A DNA stretch of 64,000 bases. Source: Thetidibacter halocola. GTDB taxonomy: Bacteria > Pseudomonadota > Alphaproteobacteria > Rhodobacterales > Rhodobacteraceae. A program made the translations under genes and the position numbers. Where the stretch lies: positions 62,001 through 126,000 of the forward strand of contig NZ_JAGTUU010000010.1 in the NCBI RefSeq assembly GCF_018224955.1. The letters are read 5' to 3'. Position 1 is the first letter of the stretch, and each line of letters starts with the position of its first letter. This document shows positions 51,705 to 61,126 of the stretch, piece by piece. The notes beneath the pieces were generated by a model, which was not told the DNA's origin, did no database searches, and worked only from the letters and a program-made list of their open reading frames with translations.

Positions 51705-53005
51705 CAGTCGTCGTCCCAGTCGCTTTGCACCCAGCGGGCCTTGTCATGCAGGAGCCGGCGGCCCCAGGTCAGCACCGCAACCGCGAGGAAGCCGGCGGCG
51801 AGCAGCAACAGGTAAAACCCCGAGGACAGGCCCTGTTTCGCGGTGACCGCCACCAGGGCGGGCTGGCGCGAGGCAAATCCGGGGCTTGTCCAGACCCCGG
51901 TTTCCGGGCCGTCCAGGGTCAGCGTGTAGGTGCCCGCCTCGGTCGGCAGGAAATACAGCGACGCGCTGTTGCTACCCTCGGACCAGCTGCCCTCGCTGTC
52001 GCTGCCGGTGTAGTATTCCATCGTGCGGCCAGCCTCGAACAGGGTCTCGTCCTCGGGATCGGTCAGGTCGAGATCGACATAGGCCCAGCTGTTGGAGGCA
52101 TCGCTGCGCAGGTAGATGCCGGCCAGGCGGCTTGGCTGCGTGATGGTGAAACTCACCTCCTGCGGCAGGTCGGACAGGCGCAGCGTGGTTTCCGACAGCA
52201 CGGTCTTGCCCGGCAGGAGGGCCAGCGCCAGGCCCAGCACAGCCGCGATGACCGCCATCAGGGGCGCGGCCAGTTTCAGGAATTCCTCGTTAGGCCCGCT
52301 TCGGTAGGGTTGCAGTGGGCTTTTGCCCACCGGCCTCAGCGCGCCCACATCCAGCCCGAAGGCGGTCAGCGTCTCTCTCGGATCCAGCCACTCGGACCGG
52401 TAAATCTCGCGCTCTTCGGCGGTTTCGGAGAAATCCAGCATCGCGTGGTCGGCCAGGGCCGAGACAGTCACAGTCACGTCGCCCACGTTCGGCGCCCAGG
52501 TGAATTCGCCCTCGGCAAAGGCAAGCGTCGCCTCGGTGGTCTGGTAGTAGACGTAGCGCGCGCCATCCAGCAGGACGGTGGGACGGTTTTCCGAGGTCTC
52601 GACCCATTGCACGCCCATCCAGTCGGGGCGCGGGGCGCGGCGCTGGCGACGGGAAAAGCCAAGATGCCCGTCCTCGACAGTCAGCCAGGCATAGCCGTGC
52701 GTGGGCGAATACAGCTGGTGTTCGGCCCAGTCCCAGCGCCGCCCCTTATAGGTTTCGGTCAGGCCCAACGTGCCGATGATCGTCCAGGAAACCCCCTTGA
52801 TCGTGCCTGCCTGGCCGATGGCAAAGGGCGAGTCGGGGCGCGGCATGTCGCCGAAGCGGCGCAGCGCCTTGTAACCGTCCAGCGCGTCCAGCTCTGTCCC
52901 GCAATAGGGGCAGACATGGGTTGTGACGCGCCCGCCGCCCAGGATGTCGAGGCCTGCGCCGCAGGCGGTGCAGTCGATGGACTTCAACTGTGGCGCGCGG
53001 GTCAT
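51704..53005 (-). CDS. DUF4178 zinc-ribbon membrane protein
   Basis: A 433-residue protein. The N-terminal zinc ribbon (CTACGAGLDILG, then CPYCGTELDAL) is followed by DUF4178 (AGTIKGVSWTIIGTLGLTET, LYSPTHGYAWLTVEDGH), a membrane segment near residue 260, an extracytoplasmic beta-rich domain and a second membrane segment near the C-terminus. Its start overlaps the stop of the 200-residue DUF4178 gene (ATGA). Confidence 0.8.
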   Translation of the reverse strand: MTRAPQLKSIDCTACGAGLDILGGGRVTTHVCPYCGTELDALDGYKALRRFGDMPRPDSPFAIGQAGTIKGVSWTIIGTLGLTETYKGRRWDWAEHQLYSPTHGYAWLTVEDGHLGFSRRQRRAPRPDWMGVQWVETSENRPTVLLDGARYVYYQTTEATLAFAEGEFTWAPNVGDVTVTVSALADHAMLDFSETAEEREIYRSEWLDPRETLTAFGLDVGALRPVGKSPLQPYRSGPNEEFLKLAAPLMAVIAAVLGLALALLPGKTVLSETTLRLSDLPQEVSFTITQPSRLAGIYLRSDASNSWAYVDLDLTDPEDETLFEAGRTMEYYTGSDSEGSWSEGSNSASLYFLPTEAGTYTLTLDGPETGVWTSPGFASRQPALVAVTAKQGLSSGFYLLLLAAGFLAVAVLTWGRRLLHDKARWVQSDWDDD

Positions 53006-53604
53006 GGATCGGCCTCGATGGCGATCTCGAACGGATCGAACCACTGCCCCAGGAACCACGACTGTTCGCTGCCCCGGAACTCGCCGGACAACAGTCGCCC
53101 GCCGCTTTCAGCGTTGACATAGGCATAGCGGTCGCCCACCAGCAGGCGGTCGCCGAAGGAGCCGCGCAGGGCGATGCATTCGCCCTCGCCGGTCTCTGTC
53201 ACGCGCCACTCGGCCCCGTCGAACTCGAAGGCGGTGCCGACGCGGCTGCTGCGGCGGACGGGCGGGCGGGCATCGAGCGGCTGTTGCATCACGATGTCGC
53301 CCTCGTCGACCGAGACCCAGCGGGCCTCGCCGCCGGCGGTGGTGCCCCAGAACTCGTCCCACCAGCCGCGGCCGTAAGAGAACTGCGCCTGCCCGCGCGC
53401 CGTGAACTTCACCCGGCCCAGCCGCACGGTCTGGCCGATGCGGAACAGTTGCGGAGCGTCATGCACAATGCCCGCCTGCCCGGCGTCGCGCAGCCGCGCT
53501 CCGTCCAGATACAACGTCGTGGCGCAGGACGGGCAGGTCAGCATGGCGACCTGTCCGATCTGCTGAGGCACGGCGTCACCGCAATTGGGGCATTGCATGC
53601 TCAT
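53002..53604 (-). CDS. DUF4178 zinc-ribbon protein, first gene of the SpeE operon
   Basis: A 200-residue soluble protein with a zinc ribbon (CPNCGDAVPQQ, CPSCATTLYLDG) and one DUF4178 domain (RIGQTVRLGRVKFTARG, EFWGTTAGGEARWVSVDEGD). It is a shorter relative of the next gene product and probably its partner. It opens the operon; the nearest upstream gene is the MarR gene in the same direction, 45 bp away. Confidence 0.8.
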   Translation of the reverse strand: MSMQCPNCGDAVPQQIGQVAMLTCPSCATTLYLDGARLRDAGQAGIVHDAPQLFRIGQTVRLGRVKFTARGQAQFSYGRGWWDEFWGTTAGGEARWVSVDEGDIVMQQPLDARPPVRRSSRVGTAFEFDGAEWRVTETGEGECIALRGSFGDRLLVGDRYAYVNAESGGRLLSGEFRGSEQSWFLGQWFDPFEIAIEADP

Positions 53605-53649
53605 GGGCGCAGATTGCCGAGGTGCGCCGCGATTGCAACTGCGGCGGTG

Positions 53650-54132
53650 TCAGCCGCCCTGCGACGGGACGATTTCGCCCACTGACAGCACCGGCGCGGC
53701 GTCGATGTCCTCGGCATCCAGCATCGTTGCCACCCGTTCCAGCGCCGCGACCAGCATCGCCTGTTCCCAGTCGGGCAGCGCCTCGAATCGCTGAACGAAC
53801 CGCTGTTGCAGCGCATCGGGCGCGCCGTGCACCTTGTCGCGTCCCTGCGCGGTGATGATCAGGTTGGTCTGTCGCCGGTCGGTTTCCGAGCGCTGGCGGT
53901 CCAGCATCCCGAAGCCTTCAAGTTTCTTGATCAGCGCCGAGACGGTGGCCTGCGTCACCCCCATCCGCGTCGCGATCTCGGTCGGCGTGGCGTGGCCCTT
54001 TTCATCGACGATCTGCAGGACACGCAGCTGAACGGCGGTCAGCCCGGCCTCGCGGGCCAGCCTGCGGCCGTAGAGTTCGGTCGCGCGCAGGATGCGGCGG
54101 ATGGCGATCAGGCTGTCGTCGGTGCGGTCCAT
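53650..54132 (-). CDS. MarR-family regulator divergent from the ectoine operon
   Basis: A 160-residue winged-helix protein: the DNA-binding core is TAVQLRVLQIVDEKGHATPT, then GVTQATVSALIKKLEGFGML, with the wing in RSETDRRQTNLIIT. It is transcribed away from ectA across a 275-bp AT-rich gap. In halophilic methylotrophs a MarR-type repressor (EctR) controls ectABC-ask from this place, so the same role is likely here (inference from position). Confidence 0.85.
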   Translation of the reverse strand: MDRTDDSLIAIRRILRATELYGRRLAREAGLTAVQLRVLQIVDEKGHATPTEIATRMGVTQATVSALIKKLEGFGMLDRQRSETDRRQTNLIITAQGRDKVHGAPDALQQRFVQRFEALPDWEQAMLVAALERVATMLDAEDIDAAPVLSVGEIVPSQGG

Positions 54133-54407
54133 CGGGTCGTCCGGTCTTGGCCAAGCCAGACTACGCCGCGAGGGGCCCCGATCACAACCACGTTGGAAAC
54201 TTTGCTTTTCTGCGAATGCTTGCATGGCATTTATTTAGCATGACAAATCATTTCTTTCTAGGGGTAATTTTTGAATCGTTTATATTCAGATACTTATAGG
54301 GAATTTATCAGATCACGGAAACCAAACTGGCTTGATTTTGCTTTGCCTATTGAACTATGCCACCCCGGGAACATACTTAGTACAACGAAGCAACAGACGA
54401 GGACAGC
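54133..54407. promoter_or_regulatory. AT-rich divergent promoter region of marR and ectA
   Basis: This 275-bp gap is far richer in A and T than its neighbours. Two candidate ectA promoters are visible: TTGATT (54332-54337) with TATGCC (54356-54361), and TTGAAC (54350-54355) with TACTTA (54374-54379), each with an 18-base spacer. The small palindrome TACTTAGTA at 54374-54382 covers the second -10 and could be a repressor site. Confidence 0.4.
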
Positions 54408-54935
54408 GTGAAAGACCTGACCAGCCACAAGCCCGCCGCGATCACCTTTCGCAAGCCCGTGCGCGAGGATGGCGCCGCGATCTGGGACCTGATCCGCGCC
54501 TGCAAGCCGCTCGACGAGAATTCGATGTATTGCAACTTGCTTCAGGCCGACCACTTCCGCGACACCTGCGTGGTGGCGGAACGCGGGGGCGAGATCGTCG
54601 GCTGGATTTCCGCCTATGTCCTGCCGCAGGACGCCGACACGCTGTTCGTCTGGCAGGTGGCCGTGTCCGAAACGGCGCGGGGCGCTGGTCTGGGCGGGCG
54701 CATGCTGGATGCGCTGCTGACGCGCGGCGAATGCCGCGACGTGCGCCGCCTCAAGACCACGATCACCCGCGACAATGATGCCTCATGGGGCCTGTTCAAA
54801 AAGCTGGCGCGCCGCCAGGGCGGCCTGCTTGACGCAGAGGCGCACTTCACCCGCGACACCCATTTCCAGGGGAAGCACGCGACCGAGCACATGGTCACGA
54901 TCACCTTCCCCGCCGCAGCCCGCCGCGCGGCCTGA
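54408..54935 (+). CDS. ectA: L-2,4-diaminobutyrate acetyltransferase
   Basis: A 175-residue GNAT enzyme that acetylates L-2,4-diaminobutyrate, the second step to ectoine. The acetyl-CoA site is in VWQVAVSETARGAGLGGRML, and ITFRKPVREDGAAIWDLI opens the fold as in other EctA proteins. The start is a GTG preceded by GAGGA. It begins the ectA-ectB-ectC-ask operon. Confidence 0.95.
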   Translation: MKDLTSHKPAAITFRKPVREDGAAIWDLIRACKPLDENSMYCNLLQADHFRDTCVVAERGGEIVGWISAYVLPQDADTLFVWQVAVSETARGAGLGGRMLDALLTRGECRDVRRLKTTITRDNDASWGLFKKLARRQGGLLDAEAHFTRDTHFQGKHATEHMVTITFPAAARRAA

Positions 54936-54957
54936 CCCCTTTCCGAAAGGACTTCAC

Positions 54958-56229
54958 ATGACCAACGACATCTTCACCCGACGCGAGTCGGAAGCACGCA
55001 GCTATTGCCGCAGCTTCCCCACCCGGTTCACCAAAGCCAAGGGCTCCGAGCTCTGGGACGACAAGGGGCGCCGCTACGTCGACTTCCTCGCGGGCTGCTC
55101 GTCTCTGAACTACGGGCACAACGACCCGGACATGCAGGCGGCGCTGGTCGACTATATCGCCAGCGACGGCATCACCCATGCGCTGGACATGCACACCGAC
55201 GCCAAGGCCGCCTTCCTGAACGCTTTCGAAGACATCATCCTGCGTCCCCGCGGCATGGACTACAAGGTGATGATGACCGGCCCCACCGGAACCAACGCCG
55301 TCGAGGCCGCGATCAAGCTGGCGCGCAAGGTGACGGGCCGCGACACGGTGATTTCCTTCACCAACGGCTTTCATGGCATGACCATGGGCGCGCTGGCGCT
55401 GACCGGCAACGAGGGCAAGCGCGCCGGTGCCGGCACCGCGCTGAACGGCGTCGCGCGGATGCCCTTTGAGGGCGCTTTTGGCGACGACATGGACAGCCTG
55501 ACCATCATCGAACAGATGCTGGGCAACCCGTCCTCGGGCGTCGACGCCCCCGCCGCCTTCATCATCGAGCCGGTGCAGGGCGAAGGCGGTCTGAACGCCG
55601 CCAGCGCGGACTTCCTGCGCGGCCTCGCCCGGCTGGCGAAAGAACATGGCGCGCTGCTGATCATCGACGACATCCAATCGGGCTGCGGCCGGACCGGCAC
55701 CTATTTCTCGTTCGAAGGCATGGGGATCGAGCCGGACATGATCACGCAGGCCAAGTCGTTCAGCGGCATGGGCCTGCCCTTTGCCGCCCTGCTGATCAAG
55801 CCCGAGCACGACATCTGGAAGCCGGCCGAGCACAACGGCACCTTCCGTGGCAACAGCCATGCCTTCGTGACCGCCCGCGTCGCGCTGGAGAAGTTCTGGA
55901 AGGACGACAGTTTCCAGAAGACGCTGGCCGAAAAGGCGATGCTGCTTACCAGCGGTTTGCAGGCCGTGGCCGACGAGATCCCCGGCGCGCGCCTCAAGGG
56001 ACGTGGCCTGATGCAGGGCGTCGACGTGGGCTCTGGCGACCTGGCGGGCGACATCTGCGCGCGCTGCTTCGACAAGGGCCTGGTGATTGAGACGTCGGGC
56101 GCCGAGGACGAGGTCGTCAAGGTGCTTGCCCCGCTCACCACCCCCGAGACGATCCTGCGCGAAGGCCTTGGCATCCTGCTCGAGGCTACGCGCGAGGCGA
56201 CGCAACAGACACTGATTGCAGCGGAGTGA
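54958..56229 (+). CDS. ectB: L-2,4-diaminobutyrate:2-oxoglutarate transaminase
   Basis: A 423-residue class III aminotransferase that makes L-2,4-diaminobutyrate from aspartate semialdehyde and glutamate, the first committed step of ectoine synthesis. Marks are FTNGFHGMTMGALALTGN, the cofactor Asp in LLIIDDIQSGCGRTG, and the PLP Lys in ITQAKSFSGMG. AAAGGA precedes the ATG; 22 bp separate it from ectA. Confidence 0.96.
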   Translation: MTNDIFTRRESEARSYCRSFPTRFTKAKGSELWDDKGRRYVDFLAGCSSLNYGHNDPDMQAALVDYIASDGITHALDMHTDAKAAFLNAFEDIILRPRGMDYKVMMTGPTGTNAVEAAIKLARKVTGRDTVISFTNGFHGMTMGALALTGNEGKRAGAGTALNGVARMPFEGAFGDDMDSLTIIEQMLGNPSSGVDAPAAFIIEPVQGEGGLNAASADFLRGLARLAKEHGALLIIDDIQSGCGRTGTYFSFEGMGIEPDMITQAKSFSGMGLPFAALLIKPEHDIWKPAEHNGTFRGNSHAFVTARVALEKFWKDDSFQKTLAEKAMLLTSGLQAVADEIPGARLKGRGLMQGVDVGSGDLAGDICARCFDKGLVIETSGAEDEVVKVLAPLTTPETILREGLGILLEATREATQQTLIAAE

Positions 56230-56233
56230 CACA

Positions 56234-56632
56234 ATGATCGTACGCGATTTTCACGACATCCAGAAGAACGACACCGACCGCGTGGTATCGGACGCGAAAT
56301 GGTCCAGCACGCGGCTGCTGCTGGCGAATGACGGGATGGGCTTCTCGTTCCACATCACCGTGCTCGAGGCCGGCTCGGAACACACGTTCGAATACAAGAA
56401 CCACTTCGAGAGCGTCTATTGCATGAAGGGCTCGGGCAGCATAACCGATCTCAAGACCGGCCAGACGCACCGCATCAAGCCCGGCACGATGTATGCGCTG
56501 GACCAGCACGACCGCCACACGCTGAAGGCGGACGAGGAACTGTTCATGGCCTGCTGCTTCAACCCGCCGGTCACGGGGACCGAGGTGCACCGCGCCGACG
56601 GCAGCTATGCCCCGGCCGAGGAACTGGCGTGA
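56234..56632 (+). CDS. ectC: L-ectoine synthase
   Basis: A 132-residue cupin enzyme closing N-gamma-acetyl-diaminobutyrate to ectoine. The cupin metal and substrate residues lie in EHTFEYKNHFESVYCMKGSG and ALDQHDRHTLKADEELFMAC. Length and C-terminal NPPVTGTEVHR fit EctC. It starts four bases after the ectB stop. Confidence 0.96.
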   Translation: MIVRDFHDIQKNDTDRVVSDAKWSSTRLLLANDGMGFSFHITVLEAGSEHTFEYKNHFESVYCMKGSGSITDLKTGQTHRIKPGTMYALDQHDRHTLKADEELFMACCFNPPVTGTEVHRADGSYAPAEELA

Positions 56633-56640
56633 GGCCCGAC

Positions 56641-58068
56641 ATGGACAGCCGAAAACACACGGTCGAAAAGATCGGCGGCACGTCGATGTCGCGCCTGAAC
56701 GAGTTGCTTGAGCCGCTCTTCAGGGTCGAAAACCCCGAGTATAACCGCATCTTCGTGGTCTCCGCCTTTGGCGGGATCACGAACCTGCTGCTGGAACACA
56801 AGAAGACCGGCGAACCGGGCGTCTACGCCCATTTCTCGGACGAAACGGCCGATCACGGCTGGCACGGCGCGCTCAGCCGCGCCGAAGAGGCGATGCGCGA
56901 GGCGCAGGAGGCCGTGCTCGACCATCCCGGCGACCGGGCCGAGGCGCGGGATTTCCTGCGCGAGCGGATCGAGGGCGCGCGGTCCTGCCTGATCGACCTG
57001 CAACGCCTGTGCTCCTATGGCCATTTCCGCCTGTCCGAGCACATGGCCCTGACACGCGAGTTGCTGTCCGGCCTGGGCGAGGCGCAATCGGCCTTCGTCA
57101 CCGTGCTGCGGCTGCGGCGGGCAGGCGTGAATGCCCGGTTCGTCGACCTGTCGGGCTGGCGGGACGAGCGCGAGATGTCGCTGTCCGACCGGATCGCGGA
57201 CGGGCTGGCCGATATCGACCTGTCGACCGAGATGCCCATCGTCACCGGCTATGCGCAATGCCGCGAGGGGCTGATGAACAAGTATGACCGCGGCTATTCC
57301 GAGGTTACATTCTCGGAAATCGCGGCGCAGACCCGCGCGGCCGAGGCAATCATCCACAAGGAATTCCACCTGTCCTCGGCGGATCCAAAGCTGGTGGGTG
57401 CCGAGAACGTGCGCAAGCTGGGGCACACCAACTACGACGTGGCCGACCAGCTGGCCAACATGGGGATGGAGGCGATCCACCCCACCGCCGCCAAGGCGCT
57501 GCGCCAGGCCGAGGTGCCGCTGCGCGTGACCAACGCCTTCGAGCCTGACGACCCTGGCACGCTGATCGACGAGGCCGAGGCCGAACGCGGCGTGGCCGAG
57601 ATCGTCACCGGGCTGGAGACCTGGGGGCTGGAACTGTTCGAACAGGACATGGTGGGGGTCAAGGGCTATGACGCCGCCGTGCTCGAGGCACTGACCCGCC
57701 ACAAGGTGCGCATCGTCTCCAAGACATCGAACGCCAACACGATCACGCATTACGTGGACGCGCCGCTGTCCAAGCTGCGCAAGGTCCAGCGCGACCTGGG
57801 CGAGGCATTTCCCAGCGCCGATATCTCGACGCGGCAGACCGCCATTGTCTCGGTCATCGGCCGCGACCTGCGCGGGTTGCACGTGCTGGAACGGGGCCTT
57901 GGCGCGCTGCGCGAGGCTGGCGTCGATGTCATCAGCGCGCACCAGACGACACGCACGGTGGATGCGCAATTCGTCATCGGGCGCGATGATTTCGACCGCA
58001 GCGTGAAGGCGCTTCACGACACCTTCATGGGGCGCGCCGAGGACGCCGAGGTGCCGCGGGCCGCCTGA
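56641..58068 (+). CDS. ask: Ectoine-operon aspartate kinase
   Basis: A 475-residue aspartokinase of the type specialised for ectoine synthesis. It has the short N-terminal KIGGTSMSR motif (kinase), VVSAFGGITNLLLEHKKTGE, and two ACT domains at the C-terminus (TAIVSVIGRDLRGLHVLERG). It phosphorylates aspartate to feed the semialdehyde used by EctB. It is the last gene of the operon, eight bases after ectC, before a strong terminator. No ectD hydroxylase is present. Confidence 0.93.
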   Translation: MDSRKHTVEKIGGTSMSRLNELLEPLFRVENPEYNRIFVVSAFGGITNLLLEHKKTGEPGVYAHFSDETADHGWHGALSRAEEAMREAQEAVLDHPGDRAEARDFLRERIEGARSCLIDLQRLCSYGHFRLSEHMALTRELLSGLGEAQSAFVTVLRLRRAGVNARFVDLSGWRDEREMSLSDRIADGLADIDLSTEMPIVTGYAQCREGLMNKYDRGYSEVTFSEIAAQTRAAEAIIHKEFHLSSADPKLVGAENVRKLGHTNYDVADQLANMGMEAIHPTAAKALRQAEVPLRVTNAFEPDDPGTLIDEAEAERGVAEIVTGLETWGLELFEQDMVGVKGYDAAVLEALTRHKVRIVSKTSNANTITHYVDAPLSKLRKVQRDLGEAFPSADISTRQTAIVSVIGRDLRGLHVLERGLGALREAGVDVISAHQTTRTVDAQFVIGRDDFDRSVKALHDTFMGRAEDAEVPRAA

Positions 58069-58091
58069 AACCAAGAGCCAAGGAAATGACG

Positions 58092-58122
58092 AAGGGCGGG
58101 GCATTTCACCCCGCCCTTTTTT
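58092..58122 (+). terminator. Rho-independent terminator of the ectoine operon
   Basis: A perfect 10-bp stem (AAGGGCGGGG with its mirror) and a 7-base loop, followed by six T residues, 24 bases after the ask stop. Confidence 0.92.
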
Positions 58123-58214
58123 CGTTGCACCCCGACACCCAACGATTCCAAGGGGTTGACCTTCCCCCCGCTGGAACGCCTAGGTGATGGTTCTGAACTG
58201 GGGACAAGGACATG

Positions 58215-58646
58215 ATGAACCGCATTCTGCCGATTGCCGGCGCCGCCGCCCTTGCGGCCCTCGCCGTGATCCTGCTGCGCCCGCAGGCCGGGCCCGCGCC
58301 ACAGGGCGCCGCCGCGACGGCCGGAGGCGCCCTCGTGCAGGTCTCCCTGCCCGACAGCCTGCTGCCCGAGGCACGGATCGGAGAGTCGGCCTTTGCCGCG
58401 AAATGCGCAACCTGTCATGGCCAGAACGCCGCCGGGCGGGACGGCATTGCACCGCCGCTGGTGCATCGCATCTACGAGCCGTCGCATCACGGCGACGAAT
58501 CCTTTCAGCTGGCCGTCCTGCGCGGCGTCCGGGCACATCACTGGACCTTCGGCGACATGCCCCCGGTCGACGGCCTGACCCGCGCCGACGTGGCCGGGAT
58601 CGTCGCCTATGTGCGGGCGCTGCAACGGGCGAACGGCATCGACTGA
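58215..58646 (+). CDS. Small c-type cytochrome
   Basis: A 143-residue protein with an N-terminal membrane anchor or signal (LPIAGAAALAALAVILL) and one haem c site CATCH at residues 64-68. The distal Met ligand is probably in FGDMPPVDGL. It is an exported or membrane-tethered electron carrier. The start at 58215 is better spaced from AAGGA than the ATG at 58212. No oxidase gene is adjacent. Confidence 0.85.
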   Translation: MNRILPIAGAAALAALAVILLRPQAGPAPQGAAATAGGALVQVSLPDSLLPEARIGESAFAAKCATCHGQNAAGRDGIAPPLVHRIYEPSHHGDESFQLAVLRGVRAHHWTFGDMPPVDGLTRADVAGIVAYVRALQRANGID

Positions 58647-58783
58647 GGCGTCTTCCACAGCCCCGTTGACAGCCGCCTGCGACGCGAATACCTGCCGCTC
58701 CGATGCGGGCCGATGGCGCCGCAGCGTGTCCCGCCGCTTGGCCTCCTTCGGTCAATGAGCGGGCCTCTTGGACAGACCTTGCG

Positions 58784-59734
58784 ATGACCGCCACCCTGTT
58801 TCCGTCCGGCGACCCGGCCGCCGACCGCCGCGCCGCCTTTGCCGAAACGCTCGCCCAGATGGGCGACCACGCCGCCGCCATCGAGGTCATGGAGGGCGCG
58901 CTCGCGCTCACCCCGGGCTGGGCCGCGGGCTGGTTCGTGCTGGGCACCTACCTCGAGGCCGCCGGCCGCACCGCAGATGCGGCGGCCGCCTGGGACCGCG
59001 CCGTGCACTCCGACCCTGCCGACCCGCTGGGCGCCGGGGTGAAACGCGACCTGGTGCGCAAGGTGCCCGTGGTCGAAAGCCTGCCGCCCGCCTTTGTCGA
59101 AACCCTGTTCGACCAGTACGCGCCGCGCTTCGAGCACGCCTTGGTGGAAAAGCTGTCCTATCGCGGTCCCGACCTGCTGCTGGACGCGCTGCGCGCTGCC
59201 GGGTTCCGCCACGCGGCCCATGCGATGGACCTGGGCTGCGGCACCGGCCTGATGGGGGTCGCGTTGCGCCCATTCTGCGACCGGCTCGACGGGATGGACC
59301 TGTCCCGCGCCATGCTGGCCAAGGCCGAAGCCAAGCGCGTCTACGACCAACTGGACAAGCGCGACATCGGAACGCTGGAACTGGACGGCGCGCTCCATGA
59401 TCTGATCGTGGCGGCCGACGTCTTCATCTATCTCGGCGCGCTGGAGCGGGTCATCGGCTGGTGCGCGGGATCGCTGGCACCCGGCGGCTGGCTGGCCTTT
59501 ACCGTCGAGGAAGGCCAAGATCCCATCACCCTGCGCGACAGCCGCCGCTTTGCCCATTCTCGCGATTACGTCGCGGGGCTGCTGGCCGAGGCGGGCTTTG
59601 TCGAAACCGCCATGGTGCCCTGCGTGCTGCGGCAGGATCGCGGCCAGGACGTGGCCTCGCTTTGCGTCACCGCGCGGGCTCCGGGCCTGCGCGCCGCGCA
59701 AAGCGACGGCGAGGCCGACACGGTCGCCGCCTGA
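58784..59734 (+). CDS. TPR-containing SAM-dependent methyltransferase
   Basis: A 316-residue protein. Residues 10-90 form about two TPR-like helix pairs (AAIEVMEGALALTPGWAAGW, then EAAGRTADAAAAWDRAV). Residues 120-300 are a class I methyltransferase with motif I AMDLGCGTGLMGVAL and GMDLSRAMLAKAEAK. The substrate is unknown; the TPR part suggests a protein partner. Confidence 0.82.
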   Translation: MTATLFPSGDPAADRRAAFAETLAQMGDHAAAIEVMEGALALTPGWAAGWFVLGTYLEAAGRTADAAAAWDRAVHSDPADPLGAGVKRDLVRKVPVVESLPPAFVETLFDQYAPRFEHALVEKLSYRGPDLLLDALRAAGFRHAAHAMDLGCGTGLMGVALRPFCDRLDGMDLSRAMLAKAEAKRVYDQLDKRDIGTLELDGALHDLIVAADVFIYLGALERVIGWCAGSLAPGGWLAFTVEEGQDPITLRDSRRFAHSRDYVAGLLAEAGFVETAMVPCVLRQDRGQDVASLCVTARAPGLRAAQSDGEADTVAA

Positions 59735-59848
59735 TCGGGGCGGGGCGCATTCAATTCGAAACAGGCCTTCAGTCTACCGTGCACGGCAGGGCTTGCCATG
59801 TATTCGCCGTTCGCATGGTTGACTGACTCCCGTATTGCACGACACGCG

Positions 59849-60481
59849 CTAGTCGGCGGGTTCGCGCAGCGCCAGCCCGCCGATCGCGCAGAGATGGGCA
59901 ATGACCTCGTCCACGCCCTTTCCGTGCCGCATCTGCGTGAAGACAAAGGGTCGGCCCGCGCGCATCCGCCGCGCGTCACGCTCCATCACCTCCAGCGACA
60001 CCCCCACATGCGGGGCAAGGTCGGTCTTGTTGATGATGAGCAGGTCGGATTTGGTGATCGCCGGCCCGCCCTTGCGCGGGATCTCCTCTCCCGCCGCGGT
60101 GTCGATGACATAGAGTGTCACGTCCGCCAGTTCCGGTGAGAAGGTCGCCGACAGGTTGTCGCCGCCAGACTCGATCAGGATCAGGTCAAGGTCGGGATGC
60201 AGCGCGTTCAGCTCGGCGATGGCGGCAAGGTTGATTGAGGCGTCCTCGCGGATCGCGGTATGCGGGCAGCCCCCGGTCTCGACCCCCTTGATCCGGTCCA
60301 GCGGCAGGACCTGCCGCCGCATCAGCTCCTCGGCGTCCTCGGACGTGTAGATGTCGTTCGTCACCACCGCCATGCTGACGCGGTCGCGCAGCGCGGAACA
60401 AAGCGCGGCGGTCAGCGTGGTCTTGCCGGCACCGACAGGGCCGCCGATGCCAACGCGGAGAGGGCCGTTGGGGCTGGTCAT
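59849..60481 (-). CDS. ureG: Urease accessory GTPase UreG
   Basis: A 210-residue SIMIBI GTPase that delivers nickel to urease with UreF, UreD and UreE. The P-loop GPVGAGKTT is at residues 14-22, the metal motif CPH is in [13 protein letters not shown], and [10 protein letters not shown] is the base-recognition motif. It is the last gene of the leftward urease cluster, ten bases after ureF. Confidence 0.96.
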   Translation of the reverse strand: MTSPNGPLRVGIGGPVGAGKTTLTAALCSALRDRVSMAVVTNDIYTSEDAEELMRRQVLPLDRIKGVETGGCPHTAIREDASINLAAIAELNALHPDLDLILIESGGDNLSATFSPELADVTLYVIDTAAGEEIPRKGGPAITKSDLLIINKTDLAPHVGVSLEVMERDARRMRAGRPFVFTQMRHGKGVDEVIAHLCAIGGLALREPAD

Positions 60482-60490
60482 GGGATCACC

Positions 60491-61126
60491 TCAGGAACGG
60501 AAGATGCGGGAATAAAGGGTCTCGTGACGCATCGACGCCACGTCGATCAGCGGCGCAAAACCGCCGATCTCATCGAGGTCCGCCGTCAAGGCGCGCTCTG
60601 CCAGAGCCGCGCAAAGCGGCGCCAAGGCCAGCGTGATACGCTGCCCGTCGGTCTGGCCCAGCGGCACCAGCCGAACGCCCGCGCTGGTCAGGTTGGCGGC
60701 AAAGGCCTGAAGGATCAGGCGTAGCCCGTCCGCCACCGGCAGGTCCAGCGCCCGCAGCGCGCAGCCCACGGCGACAGGATAGGCCGCGTCGGGAACATCC
60801 GCGCCCCAGACCGCCCGGACCGTGGCGGCAAAGGCGCGGCCCTGTTCCATCGTCTCGGCACGGCGCTCTTTCGACGGGGTCAGGGCAGAGGCGAGTTCAG
60901 ACAGTTCCGCCGAGTCGCGACCTGTCGCCGCCTGCGCGCAAAGCACCGCGTCGGACCATCCCGCGCCGTGACTCAGGACAGTCTCCAGCCAGACACGCAG
61001 CGTGGCGGCGTCGTGCACCGTCCCCTCCTGGATCGCGGTTTCCAGCCCGTGCGACCAGGCGAATGCCCCCACCGGAAAGGCCGGCGAGAACAGCTGGTGC
61101 AGGGTCAGGTGCGGGTCAGTGGTCAT
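60491..61126 (-). CDS. ureF: Urease accessory protein UreF
   Basis: A 211-residue helical protein that couples UreG GTP hydrolysis to nickel insertion. Family marks are FSPAFPVGAFAWSHGLETAI at the N-terminus and the C-terminal MRHETLYSRIFRS. The start lies inside the His-rich tail of ureE (11-base overlap), so the two are translationally linked. Confidence 0.95.
   Translation of the reverse strand: MTTDPHLTLHQLFSPAFPVGAFAWSHGLETAIQEGTVHDAATLRVWLETVLSHGAGWSDAVLCAQAATGRDSAELSELASALTPSKERRAETMEQGRAFAATVRAVWGADVPDAAYPVAVGCALRALDLPVADGLRLILQAFAANLTSAGVRLVPLGQTDGQRITLALAPLCAALAERALTADLDEIGGFAPLIDVASMRHETLYSRIFRS

Noticed and set aside
53650-54132. Assigning the MarR gene the symbol ectR
   Set aside because: Position supports it, but EctR proteins cannot be told from other MarR members by eye, so the symbol was withheld.
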